This document shows positions 16,060-23,745 of a DNA stretch of 34,090 nt, one piece after another. Below the pieces are notes generated by a model. It had not been told where the DNA came from, did not search any database, and saw only the letters and a list, made by a program, of their open reading frames with translations. The position numbers and the translations under genes were made by a program. Positions within the stretch are counted from its first letter, which is position 1, and every line of letters starts with the position of its first letter. The stretch spans positions 1-34,090 of the forward strand of contig JBKEDH010000099.1 of the NCBI GenBank assembly GCA_047975295.1, given 5' to 3'. Origin of the DNA: JBKEDH01 sp047975295. Its GTDB lineage: Bacteria > Bacteroidota > Bacteroidia > Flavobacteriales > Flavobacteriaceae.

Positions 16060-16788
16060 GTGAAATATATTTTTTGGATTTTATATCGAATTTGGTTCTA
16101 TATACTTGTGGCCTTACCGATTCTTGTTTTTTTTCCCATTCTTTTAATTTCCATATTGAAAGAATCCTGGTATCCGTTCTTTTTTAAATTAGCCCGATTA
16201 TGGGCCCGCTTTATCTTATTGGGTATGGGCTTTAGGCTTAAAATTGAATACGACGAAATACCCAAAAAGGGTAAGAGTTATATGTTTATAGCCAACCACA
16301 CCTCTATGACCGATATTATGCTTATGCTGGTGGTCGTTAAAAATCCGTTTGTTTTTGTGGGGAAGAAAGAATTGGCTAAAATTCCATTGTTTGGTTTTTT
16401 CTATAAAAGAACCTGTATTTTGGTCGATAGAAGCTCGGTAAAAAGCCGACAGGCGGTGTTTTTACAAGCACAAAGACGATTAAAAATGGGGTTAAGTGTT
16501 TGTATTTTTCCCGAAGGGGGCGTACCCGGCGAATCTGTTGTGTTGGACAGTTTTAAGGATGGCGCTTTTAGGTTGGCCATTAACCATCAAATACCTGTTG
16601 TTCCGTTAACGTTTGCCGATAACAAAAAGCGTTTTTCCTATACGTTTTTTAGTGGTGGTCCGGGTAAAATGCGTGCAAAAATACTGGAGTTTTTACCTAC
16701 GAAAGGCTTAACCATCGAAGACACCAGAAGTTTAAATGAAAAAGCAAGGAATGTTATTTTGAAACAGTTAACGCATTTTGGTCTGTAA
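16060..16788 (+). CDS. plsC: 1-acyl-sn-glycerol-3-phosphate acyltransferase
   Basis: A 242-residue membrane acyltransferase of the PlsC family, which makes phosphatidic acid from lysophosphatidic acid. N-terminal membrane segment at about 8-32, catalytic motif NH-x4-D as 'NHTSMTDIML', 'VGKKELAKIPLFGFF', the glycerol-phosphate motif 'FPEGGVPGES', and 'VVPLTF'. The open frame extends upstream to 15967, which would overlap trpS and its promoter; I prefer GTG 16060 because it follows a -7 promoter element and begins right at the membrane segment (MKYIFWILY). An exact role in phospholipid versus ornithine-lipid synthesis cannot be told from sequence. Confidence 0.88.
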   Translation: MKYIFWILYRIWFYILVALPILVFFPILLISILKESWYPFFFKLARLWARFILLGMGFRLKIEYDEIPKKGKSYMFIANHTSMTDIMLMLVVVKNPFVFVGKKELAKIPLFGFFYKRTCILVDRSSVKSRQAVFLQAQRRLKMGLSVCIFPEGGVPGESVVLDSFKDGAFRLAINHQIPVVPLTFADNKKRFSYTFFSGGPGKMRAKILEFLPTKGLTIEDTRSLNEKARNVILKQLTHFGL

Positions 16789-16875
16789 TGTAAGCAAATT
16801 GGAATAAAATGCCATTCCCTTTGTTTTGCTTATAATAGCAGACTTTTTATGTAGGGATAAATTATTATGATTTGG

Positions 16876-17001
16876 TTTAGTACATGATAAAAATCAACTT
16901 ATTTGATTTTCAAGACCTCACAGGTTTTTAAAACCTGTGAGGTCTATGGGTTCAATATTTTGAGTTTTAATGTATTGAGAATATTTTTGACATGTACTAA
17001 A
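16876..17001. repeat. MITE-like unit with imperfect 19-base terminal inverted repeats
   Basis: TTTAGTACATG at 16876-16886 is repeated inverted as CATGTACTAAA at 16991-17001. The match extends inward to 19 bases with two mismatches (through AAAAAT). The unit encloses the hairpin at 16913-16945. No target-site duplication is evident by eye. Confidence 0.5.
16907..16961. repeat. Dispersed palindromic repeat, copy A
   Basis: Core 16913-16945 is a perfect inverted repeat with 16-base arms (AGACCTCACAGGTTTT and its complement) around one base. The 55-base stretch aligns without gaps to 28187-28241: both run from 'ttttcaaga' to 'ttcaatat'. Copy B at 25014 shares the AGACCTC/GAGGTCT ends. I recall similar 'gacctc...gaggtc' elements in many flavobacterial genomes. 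Confidence 0.75.
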
Positions 17002-17034
17002 ATGATGTGGTTATAAGATAACTTGTAACCTTAT

Positions 17035-17071
17035 AAAAAAGCTGTCCCATGGGGAAGAACAGCTTTTTTTT
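17035..17071. terminator. Bidirectional rho-independent terminator
   Basis: AAAAAGCTGT (17036-17045) pairs with ACAGCTTTTT (17059-17068) around a 13-base loop, with an A-run on the left and T-run on the right. It can end both plsC (+) and the anti-sigma operon (-), which converge on it. Confidence 0.85.
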
Positions 17072-17105
17072 GGGTATTAAAATAATACCCTCACTAACCA
17101 AAAAC

Positions 17106-18512
17106 TTAAAATTTAATGGCAAATCCGGAATAAACCCCTATAAAATAAGGTTTAAAATCGCCTGAAGTATTTTCGAACGTATTGATTTGGTATTTAAACA
17201 TAGGCTCCAGATTAAAATCTATTTTTTTAGAAACCTTGTAATTAAAGCCTAAACCAAAGTTGGCACTGTAGCTTATTTTGTTAATGTTGTTGGCTTCCCC
17301 AATAAAGGTTTTTGTACCGCCGTTGAATTTAGAATATATTTCGTTTTCGTTTAAAAATAAAGAACTAAATCCGCCTATAACATTTACTCCAAACTTTTTG
17401 TTTACAAGGGCATATTCTACTTCTAAAGGAACTTCTATAAACCCAAGATTTTGATTTATAGATGTATTTAAAAGCGAAGTGGGGCTTTTGCCTGTTAGCG
17501 ATAAACTGCTGCTACTAACTGCCGATACGCTTTCGGTATTGTTGTTAGGAGAGCTGGGTGTTACGTTTTTTAAGGTACTTGATCGGGCATTTATAGTCTC
17601 GAACATTAATACGTCGTTGGTGTTGTAGCCCACATTTACCTTATTTATGCCCGAACGGATGCTTAATCGGTTGTTTATGGCATAACTGGCATTAATGCCG
17701 TAGCTCATATTAATTTCTCCCGTTTTAGAATTGTTGTTAAACTGGGCATCGATAGACGAACCTTTGCCCATGGTATTAAAATAAACCGGAGCTATATTGG
17801 GAGCCACGCTCCATCGATTACTTCTATTTGTTTTGCTAACAGCAACTTCCTTTGTGTTTTCCAAAGCATCTTCAATAGTGATTTTATCTGATTTCGCAGG
17901 CTTATCCTCTTCTTTTTTAGCTATATCTGTATGTGTCTTGTCCGTTATATTGGTCGCTTTACGGGGTGTTGCTACTTCTGTTTTTTTGATAATACCGATA
18001 TTTGATCCACCTATTTTATTTGTCGAAGTTGATACAGATTTTCCATTATCGTTTTTAGCAATTTCTGTAGAGGCTGTATTTGTGTTTTTCTTATAAAGAA
18101 CTGTGCTTTTCTTTAATAAAGGTTTTGTTTGTGGGGTCTCTTCGGATTTACCGGTATTTTCAATAACAACTTTAGCCTTGTCTTCTTCTTTATTTTTGGA
18201 AGCAATACTGTTTAGATCATTTTTATTGGTCTCGTTAATAATTTTACCTTTGGTAATGGTATCTATTTTTGTATCGACAGTTTGTATGGCTTCCGTATTA
18301 TTGTTTTTAAAAACCATATTACCAAGCATTAGCAATAATAACAATACCGCAGCAGCACCGGTATAGCGCCACCAAATAGGGATTATACGTTTTTTGTTCT
18401 GCTTTTTATTGAGCTCACTTTCAATATGTTTCCAAACCACATCTCTGGGAGTCGCTTCAAAATCTTTAAAGCGCTCCTGAAACAAACGGTCTATGTTTTT
18501 CTTATTATCCAT
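17106..18512 (-). CDS. Candidate dual-membrane-spanning anti-sigma factor with C-terminal outer-membrane barrel
   Basis: A 468-residue protein with no signal peptide. Residues 1-48 are charged and contain 'LFQERFKDFEATP', 'VWKHIESEL', a pattern like Bacteroidota anti-sigma N-termini. One membrane helix follows at about 51-68. Residues ~69-232 are a long, Lys/Thr/Ser/Asn-rich linker. Residues ~233-468 alternate as beta-strands of a PorT-like outer-membrane barrel and end in Phe468, the usual terminal residue of barrels. The ATG follows the sigma-factor stop with no gap. Architecture and position agree with the dual membrane-spanning anti-sigma (Dma) factors described in Bacteroides thetaiotaomicron, where they affect vesiculation. 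So it would hold the sigma factor in the cytoplasm and sense the outer membrane. That it does so is inferred. Confidence 0.8.
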   Translation of the reverse strand: MDNKKNIDRLFQERFKDFEATPRDVVWKHIESELNKKQNKKRIIPIWWRYTGAAAVLLLLLMLGNMVFKNNNTEAIQTVDTKIDTITKGKIINETNKNDLNSIASKNKEEDKAKVVIENTGKSEETPQTKPLLKKSTVLYKKNTNTASTEIAKNDNGKSVSTSTNKIGGSNIGIIKKTEVATPRKATNITDKTHTDIAKKEEDKPAKSDKITIEDALENTKEVAVSKTNRSNRWSVAPNIAPVYFNTMGKGSSIDAQFNNNSKTGEINMSYGINASYAINNRLSIRSGINKVNVGYNTNDVLMFETINARSSTLKNVTPSSPNNNTESVSAVSSSSLSLTGKSPTSLLNTSINQNLGFIEVPLEVEYALVNKKFGVNVIGGFSSLFLNENEIYSKFNGGTKTFIGEANNINKISYSANFGLGFNYKVSKKIDFNLEPMFKYQINTFENTSGDFKPYFIGVYSGFAIKF

Positions 18513-19055
18513 TTATAGCGACAGTATGTCTTGCTTTGTTTTATAATCTTCTATTGTTTCTTTTAAAATATATCGGGCTCTAGCCAAATTCGATTTGGAT
18601 GTGCCAATTGTAATGTTCAACATTGCAGATATATCTTTATGCGAATAACCGTCCAGTACATAAAGGTTAAAAACCAATCGGTACCTATCTGGTAATTCTT
18701 GTATTGTTTTAAGTAAAAAATCGAAAGAAATGGTTTCTTCTTCAACCTCTACTTCTACAGCTTCAATAGCATTTTCGTTTGTTATTTCGAAAACTTTTTC
18801 TTTTCTGTATTGTTGTAAAACGGTGTTTACCGTAATTCGTTTTAGCCAACCTTCAAAAGAGCCTTTGTGTTTGTATTGATTTATTTTATCGAAAATGGTT
18901 AAAAAGGCGTCCTGTAAATGGTCTTCGGCTTCGGTATAATTTCGGGAATACTTTAAGCACAAAGCGAATAACTTGCCCGAAAAGAGCTTATATAGTTCAC
19001 TTTGTGCTTTTGTATCATTTTTTTTACAACTATCTATAAGTTGGTCTAAACCCAA
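18513..19055 (-). CDS. ECF RNA polymerase sigma factor
   Basis: A 180-residue sigma-70 family protein with only regions 2 and 4. Region 2 is about 18-85 (LFALCLKYSRNYTEAEDHLQ then AFLTIFDKINQYKHKGSFEGW and LKRITVNTVLQQYRK), and region 4 about 112-165 with 'LPDRYRLVFNLYVLDGYSHK' and the helix-turn-helix 'DISAMLNITIGTSKSNLARA'. An acidic insert (VEVEVEEE, about 96-103) joins them. It would direct transcription of an envelope-response regulon while being held by the protein encoded immediately downstream. It lies 26 bases after a lipoprotein gene in the same operon. Confidence 0.93.
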   Translation of the reverse strand: MGLDQLIDSCKKNDTKAQSELYKLFSGKLFALCLKYSRNYTEAEDHLQDAFLTIFDKINQYKHKGSFEGWLKRITVNTVLQQYRKEKVFEITNENAIEAVEVEVEEETISFDFLLKTIQELPDRYRLVFNLYVLDGYSHKDISAMLNITIGTSKSNLARARYILKETIEDYKTKQDILSL

Positions 19056-19081
19056 GTTACACTTTGTTAATTTGTAATTGT

Positions 19082-19501
19082 TTAGTTCTCTTCTGTTACG
19101 GGCACTTCAATGGTTAGGTAAACATCATTACCGTTATCGTCTTCACCTTGCCAAAATTTAAATACATACGGTTCTTTACTGGTTACCACAAAATTGAAAG
19201 AGGATACCACTAAATCTTCTTCCAAGGTTTCGCAATTATCGTAATCGTAAACTACCGTTATAGGAGCTACTGTACGCTGGTTGACATCTTTAACATAATA
19301 AAATTCGTTAAAAAAATGACATGACGAAGGCCTAAAATACGATACATTAATGGGGTAGGTCTCGCCAAATACGAATGCTTCCGGCATATCAACACTTTCT
19401 ACCGGTAAAACCTCAAACCCATAATTTACTTGGTTATCGTCGTCTATACTGCACGAAACCAATAGTGAGAGAAATAATGTTAGGGCAATTAATTTTTTCA
19501 T
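19082..19501 (-). CDS. Small lipoprotein in a sigma/anti-sigma operon
   Basis: A 139-residue lipoprotein with a clear lipobox (Cys17 in 'SLLVSC'). The mature part is mostly beta-strand, acidic, with two further cysteines ('SSCHFFNEFYY' and 'DYDNCETLEED') that could form a disulfide. No family recognised. It is the first gene of the operon with the ECF sigma factor (26 bases downstream) and the barrel-type anti-sigma candidate; a role as sensor partner is possible but is only suggested by position. It is separated from recA by a terminator. Confidence 0.78.
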   Translation of the reverse strand: MKKLIALTLFLSLLVSCSIDDDNQVNYGFEVLPVESVDMPEAFVFGETYPINVSYFRPSSCHFFNEFYYVKDVNQRTVAPITVVYDYDNCETLEEDLVVSSFNFVVTSKEPYVFKFWQGEDDNGNDVYLTIEVPVTEEN

Positions 19502-19571
19502 AAATGCAATATAAATTTCTATTGTTTTTTTGGTAGATGCGTTATTGGGAGAAAGGTTGCGTTTTAAATAT

Positions 19572-19599
19572 AAAAAAATCCCGTAAACACGGGATTTTT
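19572..19599 (-). terminator. recA terminator
   Basis: Stem ATCCCGT (19578-19584) with ACGGGAT (19589-19595) around a four-base loop, with a run of seven T on the minus strand after the stem. It ends recA transcription 7 bases after its stop codon. A T-run on the plus side also exists. Confidence 0.9.
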
Positions 19600-19606
19600 A
19601 TTGTTT

Positions 19607-20620
19607 TTATTCTCCTTCGGACGATGATTTTGCGATTGCTCTTACTTTTTCCTCCAGTTCGTCCATAAGTTCGGGGTTGTCTTTAATTAGGTTTTTAACA
19701 GCATCCCGCCCTTGACCTAATTTGGTGTCGCCATAACTAAACCACGAACCGCTTTTTTTAATAATGTCGTTTTCTACGGCAATATCCAAAATTTCACCTA
19801 CCTTACTAATACCCTCGCCGTACATAATGTCGAATTCGGCTGTTTTAAATGGTGGTGCTACTTTGTTTTTAACCACCTTTACACGGGTTTTATTGCCCGA
19901 AACACTACCATCGGTTTCTTTGATTTGTGTAGAACGACGAATATCCAAGCGTACCGAAGCGTAGAATTTTAGGGCGTTACCACCGGTAGTGGTTTCGGGG
20001 TTACCAAACATAACACCTATTTTTTCGCGTAATTGGTTAATAAAGATTACGGTACAGTTAGTTTTGCTTATAGAAGCAGTAAGTTTACGTAATGCCTGCG
20101 ACATAAGGCGGGCATGTAATCCCATTTTCGAGTCGCCCATTTCGCCCTCGATTTCACTTTTAGGGGTTAAGGCAGCAACCGAATCGACCACTACAATATC
20201 AATGGCACCGGAACGGATTAGGTTATCGGCAATTTCTAAAGCCTGTTCGCCGTTATCGGGTTGCGAAATAATTAGGTTTTCCAAATCGACTCCCAGTTTT
20301 TCGGCATAAAATCTGTCGAAAGCATGTTCGGCATCGATAAAGGCCGCAATACCTCCTGCTTTTTGTGCCTCGGCAATGGCGTGTAGGGTTAAAGTGGTTT
20401 TACCCGATGATTCTGGACCGTAAATTTCAATAACTCGGCCACGCGGGTAACCGCCCACACCCAAGGCAATATCCAACCCCAACGAACCCGACGAAATAGC
20501 ATCGACATCTATTATAGATTGGTCGCTCATCTTCATTACTGTACCTTTTCCGTAGGCTTTATCTAATTTATCTAAGGTTAGTTTTAATGCTTTTAATTTG
20601 GCTTCTTTTTCGCTACTCAT
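19607..20620 (-). CDS. recA: Recombinase RecA
   Basis: A 337-residue RecA: ATP-dependent strand exchange and repair protein. Walker A is 'GPESSGKT' at 68-75, then 'AAFIDAEHAFD', Walker B 'IDIVVVDSVAAL', 'GLHARLMSQALRKLT' (DNA-binding loop area), 'VIFINQLREKIGVMFGNPET', and the C-terminal acidic tail 'SSSEGE'. All typical and intact. Bacteroidota often lack LexA, and I see no LexA-type operator in the 288 bases upstream. No TAnnTTTG element was found there on the minus strand, so the promoter is not clear. It is divergent from trhO. Confidence 0.98.
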   Translation of the reverse strand: MSSEKEAKLKALKLTLDKLDKAYGKGTVMKMSDQSIIDVDAISSGSLGLDIALGVGGYPRGRVIEIYGPESSGKTTLTLHAIAEAQKAGGIAAFIDAEHAFDRFYAEKLGVDLENLIISQPDNGEQALEIADNLIRSGAIDIVVVDSVAALTPKSEIEGEMGDSKMGLHARLMSQALRKLTASISKTNCTVIFINQLREKIGVMFGNPETTTGGNALKFYASVRLDIRRSTQIKETDGSVSGNKTRVKVVKNKVAPPFKTAEFDIMYGEGISKVGEILDIAVENDIIKKSGSWFSYGDTKLGQGRDAVKNLIKDNPELMDELEEKVRAIAKSSSEGE

Positions 20621-20793
20621 TTTTTTCTTGTTTTAATCTTATGTAGTCTGCTAAAATACTATATCTTTTTTCATATTACAATTTTATCACGCAACCTTTT
20701 TATTCTTTTTGCATCTAATGGTAAAGTGGGAAGATTTTTGCTATGATACCTCCCTATTTAACAATGTTAAGTTTGGTTAAAAACAATTGTTAG

Positions 20794-20827
20794 AACGCTC
20801 AATTTTAAAAGGTTGGGCGTTTTTTTT
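20794..20827 (+). terminator. Orphan plus-strand terminator-like hairpin
   Basis: AACGCTCAA (20794-20802) pairs with TTGGGCGTT (20813-20821) with one G-T pair, followed by a T-run to 20827. There is no plus-strand gene upstream of it because recA runs the other way. It could end a short unannotated RNA starting between 20640 and 20780, or be chance. Confidence 0.55.
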
Positions 20828-20836
20828 ATACTAAAA

Positions 20837-20866
20837 TTGTGGCTTGTTTTTAAAATTGTACCTTTG
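20837..20866 (+). promoter_or_regulatory. trhO promoter (TTG-N19-TACCTTTG)
   Basis: TTG at 20837-20839 and TACCTTTG at 20859-20866 with a 19-base spacer. Both elements and their spacing fit the Bacteroidota consensus. Transcription would begin near 20870, about 39 bases before the ATG at 20909. Confidence 0.75.
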
Positions 20867-20908
20867 CGGTTTAAAAATAATTCTCTGTAACCTTAAAATT
20901 GGTATAGC

Positions 20909-21979
20909 ATGCAACTGTACAATACATTAAGCGCTAAAGAGAGAGCCGCATTAATCGATAAAGCAGGACTTAATCGGTTAACGCTTTCTTTTTATAAATA
21001 CGCCAAAATAAAAAACCCCAAACACTTTCGGGATAATTTATTCCTAACCTGGAATACTTTGGATGTTCTTGGTCGAATTTATGTGGCCACCGAAGGCATT
21101 AACGGACAACTTTCCCTTCCTGCAAACCAATTCAACACGTTTAAAACACATCTGGATAGTATTGATTTTTTAAAAGATGTACGCCTTAACATTGCTGTTG
21201 AGCAGGATAACAAATCGTTTTTAAAACTAAAAATTAAAGTTCGTGATAAAATTGTAGCCGATGGCTTGAACGACGACACTTTCGATGTTACCGATAAAGG
21301 TATCCATGTTGGTGCCGAACAGTTTAATACCTTAATTGAAGACGAAAATACGGTTCTGGTAGATATGCGCAACCATTACGAAAGCGAAATAGGCCATTTT
21401 AAAAATGCCGTAACGCCCGATGTCGATACGTTTCGGGAATCGTTGGATATTATTGAAAACGATTTAAAAGCACATAAAGAAGATAAAAATTTGGTAATGT
21501 ACTGTACCGGTGGCATTCGTTGTGAAAAGGCTAGTGCCTATTTTAAGCACAAAGGTTTTAAAAACGTATATCAGTTGGAAGGAGGTATTATTGAATACAC
21601 CCGCCAGATTAAGGAACAAAATATTGAAAATAAATTTTTGGGACAGAATTTTGTGTTCGACGAACGCCGTGCCGAGCGAATTAGCGACCACGTTATTGCC
21701 AATTGCCACCAATGCGGAGCACCTTTCGATGTGCATACCAATTGCGCCAACGAAGCCTGCCATTTACTGTTTATACAATGTTCGAAATGTAAGAACGAAA
21801 TGGAAAATTGCTGCTCTACAGCCTGTATGGAAATAAACCGTTTACCATACATCGAACAGAAAAAGCTTAGAAAAGGTCAGGGTAATAGTAACGATATTTT
21901 TAAAAAAGGGCGTTCTGGACATTTACAACATAAAAAAGACCTGCGGAATATTCATGAATATTTTAACAATAACGATTAA
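20909..21979 (+). CDS. trhO: Oxygen-dependent tRNA uridine-34 hydroxylase (rhodanese-type)
   Basis: A 356-residue TrhO/YceA-family protein: N-terminal acylphosphatase-like domain (about 20-115, with 'GRIYVATEGINGQLSLP'), rhodanese domain (about 135-240) with the active-site loop 'MYCTGGIRCEKASAY' holding Cys199 and Cys205, and a C-terminal cysteine-rich part (about 268-312: 'CHQCGAP', 'CANEACHLL', 'QCSKCKNEME', 'NCCSTAC') that probably binds zinc. TrhO uses oxygen to make 5-hydroxyuridine at position 34 of tRNAs. The next genes encode the oxygen-independent counterpart and a ferredoxin. It has its own promoter upstream. Confidence 0.95.
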   Translation: MQLYNTLSAKERAALIDKAGLNRLTLSFYKYAKIKNPKHFRDNLFLTWNTLDVLGRIYVATEGINGQLSLPANQFNTFKTHLDSIDFLKDVRLNIAVEQDNKSFLKLKIKVRDKIVADGLNDDTFDVTDKGIHVGAEQFNTLIEDENTVLVDMRNHYESEIGHFKNAVTPDVDTFRESLDIIENDLKAHKEDKNLVMYCTGGIRCEKASAYFKHKGFKNVYQLEGGIIEYTRQIKEQNIENKFLGQNFVFDERRAERISDHVIANCHQCGAPFDVHTNCANEACHLLFIQCSKCKNEMENCCSTACMEINRLPYIEQKKLRKGQGNSNDIFKKGRSGHLQHKKDLRNIHEYFNNND

Positions 21980-22159
21980 AGATTAGTAAATAGCGGTTTT
22001 TTTTGAAATTTACAAAGACAAAACTATTAAGGATACGATACACGTTTTTTAAGATATTTAGGCCAAATAGCAGGGTCTTTAAAATAACTTCTGTTGTGTA
22101 TTAAAAATAAAATTCAACCTTAAATCGCTGTAAACTATTTGGATAATTTAAAACAACTC

Positions 22160-23404
22160 ATGCAAAAAATAGAATTAATGGCTCCTGCCGGAAATTTCGA
22201 ATCCCTTCAAGCCGCTTTGGATAACGGCGCCGATTCCGTTTATTTTGGTGTCGAACAGCTTAATATGCGAGCCAGAGCATCCATAAACTTTACTTTGGAT
22301 GATTTACCCGAAATAGCCAAACGTTGCAAGTCCAAAAATATTAGGACATATTTAACATTGAACACCATTATTTACGACCACGATTTATCTATTGTAAAAA
22401 CACTAATAAACAAAGCCAAAGAAGTTGATATTACGGCCGTAATTGCTATGGATCAAGCCGTAATAATGGCCGCTCGAGAAGCGGGAATGGAAGTACATAT
22501 TTCAACACAAATAAACATTACCAATATCGAAACGGTTAAATTTTATGCCATGTTTGCCGATACCATGGTGTTAAGCCGCGAGCTTAGTTTACGACAAGTA
22601 AAAAAAATAACCGAACAGATTGAAAAAGACCAAATTAAAGGGCCTTCGGGCAAGTTGGTGGAAATTGAAATATTTGGACATGGTGCGCTTTGTATGGCGG
22701 TTTCGGGGAAATGTTATTTGAGTTTGCACTCGCACAACTCTTCGGCCAATCGTGGTGCATGCAAACAAAACTGTCGAAAAAAATATACGGTTATCGATCA
22801 AGAAAGCGGTTTTGAAATTGAATTGGACAACGAATATATGATGTCGCCAAAAGATTTATGCACTATCGACATCCTCGACCAAGTAGTCAACGCCGGTATA
22901 AAGGTACTTAAAATAGAAGGTCGTGGCCGTGCACCCGAATATGTGGCCAAAGTAATTTCGTGTTATCGCCAAGCTATTAACAGTTTAGAAAACAACATTT
23001 ACGATAAAGAGAAAGTAGTATTGTGGATGAAAGAGCTTGAAAAAGTATATAATCGAGGCTTTTGGAACGGTTACTATTTGGGACAAAAACTGGGCGAATG
23101 GAGCAAAGGATCGGGCTCGCACGCCACACAAAAAAAAGTATATATAGGTAAAGGCGTACATTATTTTGTAAAGGCTAAAATTGCCGAATTTAAAATGGAA
23201 GCTTTTGATGTGTCTATTGGCGATACCATTTTAATTACAGGGTCAACAACAGGAGCTAAGGAAGTGGAGATAACCGAAATGATGGTAAACGACCAAAATT
23301 TAAGTACCGCAAAAAAAGGTGACCAAATTACAATTCCCTTGCCGTTTCGTATTCGTAATTCGGACAAATTATATAAAATAGTCGAAAATAAAATTGAAGC
23401 GTAA
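22160..23404 (+). CDS. trhP: U32 family protein, TrhP-like tRNA uridine-34 hydroxylase
   Basis: A 414-residue U32-family protein; start chosen at ATG 22160 (MQKIELMAPAGNFESL), as the upstream in-frame TTG 22139 is less likely. Marks: 'ELMAPAGNFESLQAALDNGAD', 'VYFGVEQLNMRA', and the cysteine block from about residue 174 to 210 ('HGALCMAVSGKCYLSLHSHN', then 'RGACKQNCRKKY'), four cysteines as in the [4Fe-4S] members. This block and the overall length are like YegQ/TrhP, which makes tRNA 5-hydroxyuridine with prephenate; the RlhA and UbiU/UbiV groups differ in length. Its stop overlaps the ferredoxin start (TAATG), and trhO lies 180 bases upstream. The symbol is an inference from similarity. Confidence 0.82.
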   Translation: MQKIELMAPAGNFESLQAALDNGADSVYFGVEQLNMRARASINFTLDDLPEIAKRCKSKNIRTYLTLNTIIYDHDLSIVKTLINKAKEVDITAVIAMDQAVIMAAREAGMEVHISTQINITNIETVKFYAMFADTMVLSRELSLRQVKKITEQIEKDQIKGPSGKLVEIEIFGHGALCMAVSGKCYLSLHSHNSSANRGACKQNCRKKYTVIDQESGFEIELDNEYMMSPKDLCTIDILDQVVNAGIKVLKIEGRGRAPEYVAKVISCYRQAINSLENNIYDKEKVVLWMKELEKVYNRGFWNGYYLGQKLGEWSKGSGSHATQKKVYIGKGVHYFVKAKIAEFKMEAFDVSIGDTILITGSTTGAKEVEITEMMVNDQNLSTAKKGDQITIPLPFRIRNSDKLYKIVENKIEA

Positions 23405-23634
23405 TGGTTATAGTAACCCTACAACGTAACAAGTGTATTGGTTGTAATTATTGTGTGGAATTGGCACCCAAACAGTTCCAAATGTCCAAAAAGGACGGTA
23501 AATCGGTACTTTTAAAAAGTGTGGACAAAAAAGGATTTTTTACCTTAAAATCACCCGATCACTCTATTTTAAACGATTGCGAAAATGCTTCAAAAGCCTG
23601 TCCGGTAAACATTATAAGTGTAAAACAGATTTAA
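23404..23634 (+). CDS. Small ferredoxin coupled to the U32 protein
   Basis: A 76-residue ferredoxin with one visible cluster motif, Cys11-x2-Cys14-x2-Cys17, and a later 'CENASKACP' with Cys59 and Cys66 followed by Pro. Cys11/14/17 and Cys66 could ligate a single [4Fe-4S] cluster. Its ATG shares a base with the stop of the U32 gene, so the two proteins are made together, and it probably supplies electrons to the U32 enzyme's cluster. This pairing is inferred from the overlap. A terminator follows about 40 bases downstream. Confidence 0.9.
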   Translation: MVIVTLQRNKCIGCNYCVELAPKQFQMSKKDGKSVLLKSVDKKGFFTLKSPDHSILNDCENASKACPVNIISVKQI

Positions 23635-23674
23635 AAATAAGAGATAACCATTTATCGCCTGCTTTTTGTTTGTT

Positions 23675-23695
23675 AAAAGCCTTTTAAGGGCTTTT
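23675..23695 (+). terminator. Terminator after the ferredoxin gene
   Basis: AAAAGCC (23675-23681) pairs with GGCTTTT (23689-23695) with a short loop and one unpaired G; it lies 40 bases after the ferredoxin stop and before the pgk promoter. The T-run is short. Confidence 0.55.
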
Positions 23696-23714
23696 ATAGC
23701 TATCTATAATTGGT

Positions 23715-23722
23715 TACATTTG
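23715..23722 (+). promoter_or_regulatory. -7 element of the pgk promoter
   Basis: TACATTTG, a TAnnTTTG match, 23 bases before the pgk ATG at 23746. No convincing -33 TTG is seen at the usual distance. Confidence 0.6.
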
Positions 23723-23745
23723 TAGGAATTAACAAAAGACAAATA

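Larger units (their letters stand above)
16789..17105. other. 317-bp region between converging genes with repeat element and terminator
   Basis: No gene seen. It contains a 126-bp repeat-like unit (16876-17001) built around a 33-base perfect palindrome, followed by a bidirectional terminator at 17035-17071. Both are listed separately. Confidence 0.7.

Noticed and set aside
16876..17001. CRISPR repeat or integron site at the palindrome
   Set aside because: Only a single local copy, no spacers, no cas or integrase genes.
17797..18366. Plus-strand frames opposite the anti-sigma candidate
   Set aside because: They are products of the low-complexity linker read in reverse and have no support as genes.
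23710..23745. TTG start for pgk at 23710
   Set aside because: The added residues cover the TACATTTG promoter and are not part of known Pgk proteins.
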